Notes under the pieces: generated by a model | Seen by the model: only the letters and a program-made list of their open reading frames with translations | What the model was told of the DNA's origin: nothing | Databases searched by the model: none | Program-made: the position numbers and the translations under genes | In this document: positions 13,401-26,900 of the stretch, piece after piece | How positions within the stretch are numbered: position 1 is the first letter of the stretch | Layout: each line of letters opens with the position of its first letter | Assembly: GCA_024036415.1 (NCBI GenBank) | Contig: JAMWET010000473.1 | Location: 408,001 to 472,000, forward strand | Reading direction: 5' to 3' | Length of the DNA: 64,000 nt | From: Prochilodus magdalenae | Lineage: Eukaryota; Chordata; Actinopteri; Characiformes; Prochilodontidae

Positions 13401-14889
13401 GATGGAAATGTAGCTTGATGGAAAAAGTCAATCTCCGCCTTTTGTGCTAATAACAGGCATAATAGATTTCCAAACTGTAATTTATTCTCACTTTCAGAAT
13501 CATTATGAGTCGGTGTCACTCGAATTGCAGCATGTTTACAAAAGCAGCTTATTTTATTTGCATTCATTATTAGGAGCGCGCCCCAGAATTTGCCAGTCGC
13601 TCCAGTGTAGGTACAAGTGCTCTTTTGGCATCGTGTGAGACCCCAATTTCAAAGGTTAGTGGCAATCAGTCTTTTACCTGGGTGCCCAATCGATAGACTC
13701 CTTCTTCTATGTAAGAGGTGTGAATTACCCTTTTAACATTGGCGCCTTCACTGTAGCATCTTAAAGACTCGTCTCGGAAATGTCAGCATTTAAAGCCACT
13801 CAAATATCAGCTGTCAGCCGAATGAAGAAGGGTGGCAACCTCAGAGCACTTCCTCCAATGACTCCACTTACAGCACAATTGTTTTTGTCCCCTCTAATTT
13901 CATCCCACCTGAGTCCTCTCCCCCTTGCTTTTAATCTCTGTCCTCTTTGTTTTAACCCTCTTACGGAAAAGGTGCAAGGCCTGGGCTGGCTCCAGGCTCC
14001 TTAAAGAGCATTCAGACAGCCCGTGTGTGAGGATGAATGTCCAAAGCTCCCGCCGGGGGTCTTAACTGACCTTAAAGGACACAAACCCCCTGCCGACTTT
14101 CGGCCAGCGCACAGAGGGCCCACGTCACGGTAGATTAAAGTCCGCCTGTCCAATGGCCTTTTGTTGCCACGTTCTCCGTGGCCAACGTTAATCAGGCAAT
14201 GGGATCACAGTGTTGACAGTATGGTGGAGCAGACTGGTCCATTAGCTGCAGATTAATTGCGCTGTTAGACCCTGGAGTGAGCCCCCGATTGACTCCTGAG
14301 ACGCGTTGTCATTGCCACGGCGACGTATGCTGGCGTACTTGGCTGTAGCGTCTATGGCAGTGGAATGAATTCCTGTTTTGGCTCTCATTGAAATGTGATG
14401 CTAGGACAATGGGGCAGCTTGCGTTAATGATGTTTATTTGCACAGTGGTCAGCATTTTGCAGATGTCATGTCGCTTTTACGGGTGCGCTTGAGCGTTGCT
14501 GGGCAGCATTGCAGCAGCCGCAAATGAGATGAGTCGATGCCCTGTTGTGCACAGTTTGGAGGGTTAGTTTCAAAAAGGGTACTAAGAGCTGATTACATTA
14601 TGAAAACTAATCAGTAATGTAATCTAAAGCACTACAAACCTCGATAATAGAATTTGATTGGTTTAACTATTAAATTGCATTGCATTCAGTTAATACTGAG
14701 ACTGGGACTTTACCAGTTTAAATAATTACTAAATAATCAGATTTTAAGTTCTTTTTTATTTTAATTTGGTTATTTATTACTTTCCCATGCATTGTGTTAC
14801 GATGATGTGCTTAATAATGAATGCCATAACGCCCCTGTCTCTTAACTGCAATGATAAAAAAGAAAATGTATGTTCTACATATATTACTA
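10481..14889. other. Mostly unique intronic DNA with candidate regulatory blocks
   Basis: AT-rich up to about 11600, then balanced DNA. Blocks at 12540-13400 and 13780-14560 are non-repetitive and rich in short AT cores between GC-rich stretches, for example GCAGATTAATTGCGC near 14250. No exon, tRNA or recognised transposon was found. Some of this may be conserved non-coding DNA. Confidence 0.35.
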
Positions 14890-15481
14890 ATTAAACAGTT
14901 ACACCTAGAAGGAGGTGTCAGATTGGAATGCTATTGAGAAAGAAGATAAAGGTTACCAGGAACAATAAATGATGATACATTTACACCGATATGGGCAATA
15001 TTTATTGAGCTACACATACAGTCTCTCAGTATGGCACTGGGCGGTCATGCCTGCTAACACAACATGCCTGATGTGTCAGCATGGAGTTGTAGAGGTTCCT
15101 AATAGTGTCCTGTGATAATCTATCCCATGCAGCTTGAATATTCTCACACAGTTCCTTCAGATCTTGGCCATGGCCATGTTGACATGGTAAGGACAGTTGT
15201 TGTAACGGTCTGCATGCATGTAGTCATGCTTTGTGCAGCCATCTGACAAATGGTGGCAACACATGCAGGGCAGCACTGCAAGCTGAATGTCCGCAATCGT
15301 GGCTGTTGGGTCAGTCAGGTACAGCAATAAGGCGCATCCATGCCTATGTCACGGCCGAGCATGAAACCTGAATCGTTTGCATGTCTCATGATGTCAAACC
15401 CACCAGTCAAATTTCACTCCTGTCTGTTGATTCTTTCTGGGTACAACTCTTTGTGCAACAATTCTTTCTATGATGAGTGTA
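14890..15481 (-). mobile_element. Tc1-like family copy 1 (TCATCATCAAA ends), deletion derivative
   Basis: The right end reads ATGATGAGTGTA, the complement of the family's TACACTCATCAT. Internal landmarks shared with the other copies are GATATGGGCAATATTTATTG followed by AGCTACACAT, the AACACAACATGCCTGATGTG block, TGTAACGGTCTGCATGCATG and TGTTGGGTCAGTCAGGTACA. The transposase core is deleted. The left end is eroded. Confidence 0.75.
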
Positions 15482-16471
15482 TCAAGTTGATTTATCGTAC
15501 ATTTCTAATTTTGAGATTTTTGTTTGACTTAATTTAACATTTTGTAAGCCAAATAGTCTCATTATACTGGCAAAAATGTGGCATGTTTCATGTATATTAC
15601 TTGAAATAAGCAATATTATGTGCATGTATAGTAAGATCCTCCGGCTTAGTATAAACACTTAAAATAAGCTTAAATAATAGTCAGATACATTTTTTTAAAT
15701 GAGAAATGTATGATATATAGATTAGATATGCGATAATTTTACATGCCTACATGAAGTTTTTTGCTGTGTTTAAAATGTTTTCATTTAATCAGTTATTGAA
15801 CTGCATCAGCTGAAACATGTCCAAGCATTCTGATTATGGTTTTAATAAATGATGTATTTTTTTTTCTTTTGGACTGTAAATATAATAGCATGCATTATAC
15901 AACATTTACAAACATTAAAGTTGTAGGTTTAAGACCTTTGTTGCTAAAGGTTTAAATTCTTAGAAGGTTAGAAGTGGCAAAATGAGATCAATGGAGCAAT
16001 TCTGCAGCACAACAACCTCCCTAAAGAAGCTTTAATGGATATTTCTTTAAAAAAACTTTATTGTGTAAGTGAGATGTATGAGAGGAAAGAATCTCCACAT
16101 GATGTAAAGGGCTTTATTTTTAGGAGTGTATAGTGGAAACCAATCTAGTCATCGTGAGTGACTATATAGTACTTCTGTTGCTTCGTGTATGACTGCATAG
16201 TGCTGCCAGATGAATCCTCATAGTACAATAGCACTGGCAACAAGTAGGTGCACTCAACAAAACGTGGTAGTGGAAAAATATTGACTCACTTGTGTGAGAA
16301 AGCTTCCTGCTGCACTTCCTTAAGGCAATTTCGTCAGTGAGTTCAGTGAATTTCAGTTGACACAGGACATCACATTCAGTTGTCATCAGAGTCAATTTAC
16401 TGAGCCTATCTAGCTATGTTGAACTTCATACTTTGTTAGGCCCAGGTTCGAAAGGGAAATTCTGCACACAT

Positions 16472-16472
<1 letters not shown>
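15482..16472. other. Unannotated AT-rich intronic DNA
   Basis: No recognised repeat or exon. Confidence 0.4.
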
Positions 16473-16547
<75 letters not shown>

Positions 16548-16556
16548 CACACACAA
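16473..16556. repeat. (CA)n microsatellite
   Basis: About 74 bp of perfect CA repeat, with a short imperfect extension to 16556. Confidence 0.97.
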
Positions 16557-19500
16557 ACATATAGATATTATATATATATATTCTGAACACCATTCTCCTG
16601 AGTCTGAAGCTGATTCTCTTTTAGCACGGCTTGTATGTTCTGCGCTGATAGACAGGTGTAATATCCAGAAATGAGATATGAAATATTGGCAGAGAATTTC
16701 ACTGAGGAAAGCTGCACCATATTTGAAGCACTACTGTTTAAAAGTTTAAAATCAATGTTTTAAATAATAAATAAATAAAACCAACATGGCTGCAGGCAAG
16801 TGTATAAAATGATTCTAGGGTACAACTTCTCAGGCTTCAAACGCTTTTCAAAACATTTCAGAAAAGAATTAAGAAATGATGACCGTAGCCATAGAAGATA
16901 CCATGACATAATATTGACTAGAAACTGGATAGTACGGTGTTATTGTACTCACTTCTTGGTCACAGAATTCCTGCAATATTAAGTAAAACATCTTAAAAAT
17001 AGCCTTTGATAAACAGTGGTATTTGAAATGGATTATTGTATATAAAGCAACAAAACAATGTTAACATGGCAGGTGATTCCAAACGAAGGTTTCCGATGGA
17101 AGTACCCTGTGTTTTCCTATGTGAGCGGCAGCATGCATCCGAGCTTTCTAATCCTGACTTAATCAGTGGAAATTCACTGCAAAAATCCTCAGAAAATCTA
17201 CATTTGCACTACTCCAATCTATCTCGAAAGCTCCTCCAGTGGCCTGAAATCTCTCTATTGTATTAAGCAGAGTGGGCTTCAGTGTTATTTCTGTTAAAAG
17301 TATTGATAGACATACATTTAAGCTGATTTTCTAAGTTAATGTAAGTACACATTCTATACCGTAATGCACGACTACTGTTTATTTGCTGATTTAAACATAC
17401 TGTATATTGGAGAATTAAATGCATATACACTGTGAATAAAAGGGTCAGGTTTCCTATTTTAGGTTGAACAAATACAAATCATGCACTAAAATGAACAGAA
17501 AATGCCACATTGCAATTCCCTGTTCCCTGATGTTCCCTGTGTTCAGTTATTTTTACTAAGAACATTCACAAATCATGTCGTTTCACCTGGCATGTTTAAA
17601 CTCTGGCATATGACTGTAAAAATAGACAATAAACAGAAATGGCTCAATATATGAATTGATCAGTAAATAAATTTACCAGTGGCATGAACCAGGCAACACT
17701 GATGCTTAAGTAATGCTGAGGGTGGTTTAATCAAGACTGGGACAAAATACACAATCTGACTGAGCTACACCATTAACTCTTGGACCATGACTACATGAAC
17801 TGAATTTTACCATTACGGGTTTTCCTTAGATGATGAATAGCAGGCAGTGAACGTGTTATGGACATAAAGTCAAGATGGTCTGTAGGTTTTGTTTGTACCG
17901 GCTCAGCAGCCACTCTAAATTTTAACGCTAATGTTGTTTGTTGCTTTGGAGTCTCCCAGTGTATGTCGTTACACATTGGGCTGATGTTGTTACCTACAGC
18001 ATCTACTAGAAATTACAAGTGCATTGTGGGAGATTGTCATGCTCCAACAGAAAAATGGGCAATGTTAGGGCACCAACAGAAAATGGGCAATCTACTTATT
18101 AGTGCCCTAAATGAATTCTAGTCACAGACATACTTTATGCATATTTTTATTTTTACATTTTTCTTACAGCAGATGCAGAAATGTACAGTTTATTTATTTA
18201 TTATTATATTTATTTATAACTGAATAATTAATGCTATATTTTATGCTACTACTGAAGCTGGAGTTTGTTGAGTCATACTCTGCATCCATGTGTTTGTCGT
18301 ATTTGCATCAAGCTCATTTTTGACCACTTTCACACTGCGGTCTGAAAGAACGAGTGGAAAGAAAGGGCCGAGGCGGCTGGGGAATTCACTTTTTGGTTAC
18401 ATACGACTGCAATCCCTTGTGTGACATTGGCTCCTGCAGTTACTCATATCTGTGTTCATGCTCTGCTGCACAACAGTAACTAACTGACTGGCGGACTCTT
18501 GGGTGCCTTTTTTTAAAGCTCCTTCAGTCTTAGCTAGCTTTGACTTTGGAACTGTGCGCCAGGGCATTGTTAAGCAATAGACAAAGATGTTTGTAATTTT
18601 TGAGTAGCTGCTCTTGAGAGTCAGACTGGAGAGACCAAAAAACGTTTCACGTGAGAGCTGACCAGGTCAGTGGCCAGCTGGGAGGGCCGTGTGAGGTCCT
18701 TTTCATGCTGGCAGAACAAACACACGACACCAGACTGCAAGCTCAGCACGCGGGAAAGAAACCAGTGAAAACCACACAATAACACTGTTTGGGTTAAGCC
18801 CCCTTCCCCCTCTCGCCTGTTCACCACTTGTTTGCTCAGCGTTCTCAAGAACGCGTCCTTATGTGCCTCTTTTTTCTTTCAGTGAGAGAGCTTTATGTCG
18901 GGGCACCATGTAACTCTAATAAAAAGCCTAGTCAGGCTCTACAGGCTGTATCTCCAACCCACAGAAATGTCTGTGGGAAGAGTGGGACATTTTTTAGTTC
19001 AACTACAAGGCACTCTCGACTCCATATGTGCTTTGAATGAGGACCAGCTCTTAAACTTCTGTGACTCTGCCTCTTCCCAGTGAATCACAGAAGCCAGTGT
19101 TCATTTCTCATACCAGTCCAGCATCCTTGTGCTGCTTTTGTCTCCATTGTCTGTGGCCATTGCCGTGGCAAGTGTGGTTGTGCGGCCACATGACTTGCTT
19201 CATGCATGCCTTGATCCATCAGGGTCTGCCAGCGAAGATGCTGATAGCGTACGAAGGTGAGCAGCCAGTGCACATGCCATCGCGCGTCGGTTCAAGCAGC
19301 CGTATCAGGAGGAATTCCTGCTACAGGGGAGCCGAAGGTAGAGGCTTGTGATCAAAACCGAAATTATAGGCGACAGCAATCACTTTCCATTGGGCCGGCA
19401 GGGCAGCTGGAGCGTGATATGCTCTAACCACACTGTTGATGGAGTACTACAGAGACCTGCCAGAGTCTGCATGCCCAGATGCTTCAGTGAACTTTAGGTG

Positions 19501-22500
19501 AAGTATTTATGTTACAAGGGGAGGTATAGTGTCAGGCTGATAAACTCACCACCCCAGTCATCTTTTTACTCAATTTAATCAAATAAGATTATAATAGATG
19601 TGGTGCATATGGCCGGAGGGGAGCCACTAAGCTGAGCTGTGTGGGGGAGGTCACATGTAATCCCACTGATACACTTATTTGTGTTAAATAGATATTGTAC
19701 CGACCGTTCTCGATGGTGGCGTTGCAGATGCCAACTCCCTTTTATCACAGAAGTAGCCATCCACAGTCTGCTCGAACGGAACCTTAATTGCCCCTTCCGT
19801 ACATGAAAAGAATGAGGATTTAAGAGTTGAGCGACCATTGTAGAAACTGCCTTCCAAGAGGCTTAAATGAGAAGAAGTGGGAGAACAACAATGTGCGGAT
19901 TACGCTCAGGATTTGTGTGAGGAGCTCATGATCTCCGCCCTCATCCTTTTATCAGATTGAGGCCCTGAGATTGAGTGGTACTGGTGGTAACCATGGCAGA
20001 AAGAACACCATGACCTCTCTCTTCTGGCCGAAGAAGACATCATGCCAGGGAAACACAGAGGGAGCCCCTTTTTTTGCTCAGAGCCCAAATGAAATATTCT
20101 TACATTATCACTCTGATTTAGGTCTTTATAGGAATATTAGGTTAGATGAAAGCCAAACGCAGAGAGAATTTGAAGCAGTGCTACTTAAGTTTTACTGGAC
20201 TAATAAATCATCGGCCACTCGCCTGCGGATGAATCTCCACATTCAGAGCAGGTAGGGAACGGCTTATTCCGTCCTTGTCAAAGAGGAAGGTCCTTAGGGA
20301 AAGATTACTTCAGGAAGATTCCCCTCGGTTTCTATGCAGGACTCCTTCCTCATGGCAAGGGGTTAGTGTGTCCAATGCTGACCACACACACAAATAGGCT
20401 GTCCTCGGGAACATCACACTGTATTTTACTTCAGGAGAGAAATATTTCAGTGAAAGGACTGCAGACAATGCAGGGCTGACAGATAACTGTAGTGCCAGGG
20501 AAGAGAATGAGCAAGAGGGATGAGCAAAGAGAAACAGAGGAAGAGAGAGGGAGAGGTCAGACTATGAAATCAGAAGAACCCGATTTCTCCCTTTCCTGGG
20601 CTGTCTCCCTTTCTCTAGAAATGGAGACAGTAAATACCCATTCTGTCTTCGGAGACTTCATCCTGACCAGAGATACCACAATGGAGACCCTGATGAGGAG
20701 CACATGCAATTACTCTCTCTTAATAAAATCTCACAGTTCCAATTATACCCAGGCACAATAGCCACTACGCTTGGCTGCTGATTGAGTTCATACTCCGTGG
20801 GACTTCTAATAGCGCTCTACCCCTCCCGTGCGAAGCATTGCCTATGTTTCCATCACCCAGCTCTATTCATGCCGTACCTTCCACTCTCTCCAGGCTTCAT
20901 TAGCTTCTCACAAAGGCCCGAGTCCCATCACCCGCAGTCGATCCAATCGATTGCGGCCATTTTAAGAATGTTACTTTAGCTCATTGATGATGTATACTGC
21001 CAGCACTAAAGGCTGGGAAAAGTGCTCGAGAGAAGAAGGTGATTGCAAGAAGTATTGGCAGCCCTAGCGTGGAGAAATATGAGAGAAGGAATGGGGCCGC
21101 CGCCTCCTAATGTGTGGTTAAGGTCGTCCAGAAGTGTGAGGAGATTGTGATGCTGCCTGGCAACACTTAAGCACTTCCAAGCGGCTCTGGAAACAGAGTT
21201 GTTTCATTTGTGTTACAAGTGTCTGATTGCATCATTTTCTCATGAGCTGTTTTCCACCACTTACTTACATACCTCACCTTGAACCTTAAGAAACATTGAC
21301 CAGCAAGCCCAGGTGGAAAAGAATGTAACGTTGATATCTGCATGGTTGGTTTTAAATGTGGTCCTATAGTAATTAGTGTTCTAATATGATGCAAGTGAGT
21401 TTGTTAGCATCACTGTTTTGTAGTCCTCAAATTAGCATGATGGTTAATGCCAACACGCTCCCTGGAGCTTACACCTCTTCACAGCCTACAGGCTGTCTAC
21501 TGAGATAAGGCTAACATCATAAGACTGCTGTGAATTGTGGCTTAGCTAAACTGGTTGTCTATACTTGGTCTGATTCCCTGCGGATGATACTGCAGTCAGT
21601 TGTCTTCCGTTCCCTGTCTTGTTGTCCATGTCTGGTCTTTCAATTTGAGCTCCTCTGAGAAGAGTGGAGCTGCCAGGGAGCTGCTCCTCTACAGTCAGCA
21701 CTCTGATGTAGGTCAGAGGCACTTCACTACTTCGCCCGAGCTTCCCCTCTCTCCACTCTCCTGCCTGAGCCTGCCGTCTGCTGATCATGTCAGATTAATT
21801 TCATATGGACCTTTGAACGAGATTTCCTTTGATGCGCTTTGATTCCTCAAGTTATTTATTTATGTGACGCCACATACTTGTGTTACGGTGGGCCACTGGG
21901 GTGCTGATAGGGTGACGATAAAGCCCGGGCATTAAATCTGTCGGGTGCCACTCCACATTTCCTCCTGACAAATGTGCTGAAGTTCCAGTGCCTTCTTGTT
22001 CTTCCGGGCAGACAGCTCCGAGCTGAGGGCTCTAATACGGGAGGAGATGACAGCTTACCCTCCTGATGGAGCCAGAGAGGTAGAGGCAAGGGATGGAGAC
22101 CGAGGAAGATGGGGAGAGACAGGGAGTGAGGAAGGAGAGGCATTGATTACTTCAGGTCTCTCTACAAACTGGCACCCATCAGTAATCCTTCGGTGACACT
22201 CTTCTCCTGTCATGGACTCAAAGCTTGCTGTACGCCCTAAAACCCCCCCACACACGCGCACACACACTGTAACATGCTTAGGAACGCCAGGCCCCTCTGT
22301 TCTCCAGGGCTGCTGGTGACTGACAAGTGGAAGAGGGATGTATTTGAGGAGTCTGAGCTGAATATGATGAGCTTTTTCAGCAGGAATGTTTATGCACTGT
22401 CAAAGATGAGCAACAGAGGAAATTACCATGCATCTACTCCTAGGTGGCATAAAGATTTAGTCCTACCACTTATAAGCAGTGGAGGAGTCTTGAGCTATTC

Positions 22501-22600
22501 TCTGTCTCATCCTTTCCTATATCCCCTCCCACAACCAGCCATCTGCACATTAACAGCTTAAACATTAAGGATCCATATGCAGGTCTTTATTTTCAACTGC
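16557..22600. other. Unique intronic DNA with candidate regulatory blocks
   Basis: No exon or recognised transposon. Positions 18300-22250 are of balanced composition and repeat-poor. They include GGTAACCATGGCAG near 19986, an RFX X-box-like palindrome, and long non-repetitive stretches at 20080-20340 and 20760-21120. These may be conserved non-coding elements. Confidence 0.35.
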
Positions 22601-22855
22601 ATATCGTTGCTGTCCAAAGAAAAACAAGTATCTCCAAAATGGTAACTTTACAGGAGAGGGCAAAAACCTAACCTGATTTTAATGGAAGTCAATGGAACCA
22701 GACATCTTTCCAAACAGTTTGGGGCCATTTCTGTTGGTCCATTCATTATTAAATTTTCACACTATGTAAACAACAGGTCATGTGATCAAATAAAGCATCA
22801 AAGTAAAAATGGACAAAAATGGAGATACATGGTTTTCATTGGACAGTGACGATAT
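22601..22855 (+). mobile_element. Palindromic MITE copy A (255 bp)
   Basis: Left end ATATCGTTGCTGTCCAAAGA; right end, reverse complemented, ATATCGTCACTGTCCAATGA. Inner marks are AAAACAAGTATCTCCAAAAT, AATGGAACCAGACATC and TTGGTCCATTC. It has no coding capacity. The ends pair with each other and two further copies lie in the window. Confidence 0.9.
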
Positions 22856-23730
22856 CTTAAATGTAAGTATTTATGCTAGTTACTTATTAATACATAGTAG
22901 TTGTTGAGTATAGAGCCATAGACGGGTATTTATTCAGGAATTTAAATTGCTATCCGATATACGGTATACATAGAAAGTATGTGAGTTTGGTTAGGGTGAA
23001 AAATGTTCAGATGTGGTTTACACGCCCATTTACAAGCCAATAATTTAGCCCAAGCTGTTTTAACTAGCTGTTTCCTCTTGTTTGGTGACCTTGTGAATCA
23101 TTTCATGAGCTCCAGTCTGATTTGCTCGTTTACAGCCGCTCATGCAGAATCAATGTGTCAAAATACACACAGACCAGAAAATTAAAAAGGCTTTTTGTAT
23201 CTGCTCTTGTGTAAATGGGTAAGATCATCAGACTACTTAGATAATTATGATAGCTAGTTAATCGTGGTTTGCTTATGAGGAACGTTTCCTATACTAGCTA
23301 CTTGCTTTTGAGCTGCACAAAGTAAATTAAAGTTCAGTTTAAGGTTATCTGTTTCAAAAACAGTGAATAAAATTATACATCATGACTGCATGGCTGCTAC
23401 TTACATGTTGTGGTTGGGGTTGTGATGCTAATAAAGGTGGAACTGCTCCTCTCCTCAGTCTATTCACTATCAAATTTTGAGTGAACCTGCTCAATATTGT
23501 TTAAAGTTTAAAGGAACTGTCTGGAATGAAATATGCAAAGAATTTTGAATTAAAGTTATCTTTAAAAAAGAAGTTTTGCTAATTTTCCATCCCATAAATG
23601 GTCACACGGTTACACTGTGGTGCCTGTAGAACCTATAGCATTTAAAATGGAATAAAATATGTAGTTAAGAAAATGGTGAATAGGAAAGCCAACTTTAACC
23701 TGGTTTAAAGATCAACCAAGCCCGCTGACA
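22856..23730. other. Unannotated AT-rich intronic DNA
   Basis: No recognised repeat or exon. Confidence 0.4.
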
Positions 23731-23734
23731 CTTC

Positions 23735-23965
23735 ACTCACTCATATTCTAAGCCACTTAATCTTTCTGGGTTGTGGGGGGTGCTGGAGCCTATCCCAGTA
23801 TTCAGTGGACAGGCTGTCAGTTCATCATTGGCAGATACATTAATATACACATTCATACACCAGTGGCGATCTAGCATCCCCAATCAGCCTGTCTGCATGG
23901 GTATGGACTGAAACTAGAGCACCTGGAGGAAACCCACACAGACAAGGGTAGAACATGCACGCTGA
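23735..23965. repeat. Interspersed repeat with GGAGCCTATCCCAG motif, copy 1
   Basis: Ordered motifs TCACTCATATTCTAAGCCAC, GGTGCTGGAGCCTATCCCAG, GAGGAAACCCACACAGACAA and GTAGAACATGCAC match a very common fish repeat. A second copy is at 48322-48585. Class not determined. Confidence 0.7.
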
Positions 23966-26900
23966 AAGTTCAGTCCCTTCAAAAGCGTATGATAAGTGGT
24001 AACATTCTATTCACAGCCTGGAACAGTAGATGTCTCCACACTCCGTCATTTGGTGTTGTTCTATTGCCAGAAGTAAATGTAGAGGTAATAAAAAAGAATG
24101 AGTGAGGAGTGATATGGAATTGTTTAGAGGTTTTGGCTTGCCTAGATTGACTGCCGTCTTTTGCAGGCATGGGATTTGTATTTTAAGAAGACAACAGTCT
24201 TTAAGATCCATGGTATGTCAGTTCCATGTGCTCTCCTTATTGAAGAACCTAAGTGTAAATGTAGGTTTCTATTTTACAGCCTTCAAATAAATGAATATTA
24301 ATCAAGTTCAGAAGGTTAAAGCAGTAATTTGGCCAAAAATTGACAAAACTATTTCCTATACCCCAAATGTAATTGATCAGCCAAGACATGTTTTTAGTTT
24401 TATGCTGTAGTGCTGCACAAACTACATGCCAAATTCTTTACACCTGCCTCTGAATCTCAAGCAACATTGCTAATGCGCTTTCTGACACTATTACATTTTG
24501 CTAGTTAGTGGCTACAAGGAAGCCACGTTATCCTCGTAGTTCCAGGGAAAACAAAATGAGCAGACTTCAGACACCAAACACATAACACATCTTGGCTGAA
24601 AGATTATGTAAATTAGATTTTTGGCTGAATCATTTTGGCTGAATCATTTCTATAAATGGCTCCAGAGCCTTAGGAGCATTGTAGCCCCTGAGTTTGTGGT
24701 TCTTCCAGCCAAACTTTGCTACTCTGCATTGGATAGGTATGACAGACTCGATCACCTGGCCCTGAAGGAAAAAAAAACCCAGTGACGAGTATGCCTGTTC
24801 CGCTTGTGTGCTGAGCTCTCCGCTGGAGTGGGGCAACCGTGTGGCGAAGCGAAGCAGATTGATTGGGTGGGTATTGATCAGAACATGCACAGGAGGCTAA
24901 AGGAGGTAGGGATGTGCTATGTGCGCCCCGCGGCTTAATGGAGAGGAGCCTGGCGGAGCCTGCCTCCTTTGATCCGCTGAGGATTAGCGCGGCCGGCTGG
25001 GTATGGAGGCAGCGAGATGCTAGGACCGCTAGACAGCTCGACCAGCCGACGTGAGTCGAATGTGGGAGACTGGCAGGCTCACAGGGTGTGGCTGGCTGCC
25101 TTACTCAACGCTGGCTCTTTCACAGAGACTCCTTGGCCCATATTAATCAAGCATGTCAGAGTAAGAGCGCTAAAGAAGAATCAAATTCCACCTGCATTCG
25201 TTTAGCCTCTTCTAACTGGCTTTCTCCCATCTTCAGAAGCTTGTGCTCAGACTGTGGTGCCACTTTCCAAAAATATCGAACGAGTGCAGGAAAGCTTCTT
25301 TTTTCAACATGTACTCCGCCATGTTGATGATCTTGATTGGTTTGATCTTTTTTCAGCATACTAATTATACCATGGCTTATTCTACTGGCAGCCAGATGGT
25401 GTAGCCAAAGGCAGAATTGTTTGGAACTCCAGTGCAAGATTCTTTAGTCAAAAAAACTGATCCAAGATTCATGTCGGTGTTGGATGTGTCTCTCCGTCCA
25501 CGTCTCATCGCCTTCAATTCCATCCACCACGAGACCCAGATCACATTACACCGTGATGCTGTTATGATTTTATAAGTGAGTGCATTTGCGGTTATCGCTC
25601 CCCAACCTGGAGGGAAAGCAGCTGTGAGACTTTTGCTTCATTTCAGAACTAATTACCTGTTTAAATAGGCAGCCAGCTCTCCAATCCTTCATGGCGAATG
25701 TTACACGCACACCTCTGGACGTGCACTATATTCTAAGCATGGGCGTTCGCTGAAGAGCATCCCAAACAGAGCGTCCCACTGATTAATATCCCACAGCATG
25801 TTTCCAAGCATCTTGCCTTCATGTTTGTTCGCGTGCTCCTGACTGACACTCCGGAATAATGCTGTTATTGTCAGCTCTCACTGTTGCATGGATTAGTCAG
25901 ATCCTTACAACATCAAAAGAGAGGCAGAAAGCGGGGTGAAGAAAAAAAAAAAAACAGAGTGATGTTTACGACGGTAGCTCTTTTTGGTAAGATGGGAAGA
26001 GTAGGTGCAGATCAATAAGATCACGCCTTGATATTTTTCACGGCACCTCCTGAGCCCGGAGTTTGAAGGAAGTCGGTAAAACCGGCATAATAAAGTTGAG
26101 GGTGCCCTCTTAATAATTAACACAGATGTTGAAAGAAAACATCTTTGAGGCAGTGGGTACGAGGGAGGGCCTTTGATAACATCCCAGCAGCTTCATAAAA
26201 CTTTCAGGCTGCAAAAAAAAAAAAATGTAATTGATATTTTTTGCAACCTGGCAGCCAGATCTGGACTGTCTCGTGGGCAGCCGGGCTTCGAGGTTGTCTA
26301 TGGGCACTTGCAGGATTTACTCCAAACAGCCCGTTTCCCTTCTTTCTACAAGCCCTCTCCATTTGCTCACAAGTGAAAACAGTCATTTAAGAAGAGGCGG
26401 GGGAGAGGAGGAAATGTCTGTTGTTCAAAACAACATGGTCATCTTTAAATGCATCCACCTCTATCTTTCCCCGCAGAGTTCATCCCTGCCCAACCCCTCC
26501 AACTAAGGGAGTATCCCACATTAATCACGTACAGATCCTGGCTGGAAAAGAATGGTGCATTAGAGTGTAGAGCTGTGGATTTAGGCACAATCTGATTTAT
26601 TTGCAGAGCGACACATGCAGCGAGATAGGCACTCTAGGTGATGAAACGGAACGGCAGGTTTATGTTCCTCATGGTGCTGGCGGAAATAACTGGTGGCATG
26701 TGATCTGCACTACAACAGCTTGTAGGAGGGCACGGGCTCTCTGATATCCCTCTCTGGCTTGATTTAGGGGCCACGCCGCAGATTTGAATAGCTTTCATAA
26801 AAGAGGCTTTTGTAAAGCGCCGGTGTAAAACCGGAGTCAGGGGAGTGAAGGGAAGGGGGGGCTGAAAAGCAGAGAAGCGAACAAAAGCCTCGAAGGCTCG

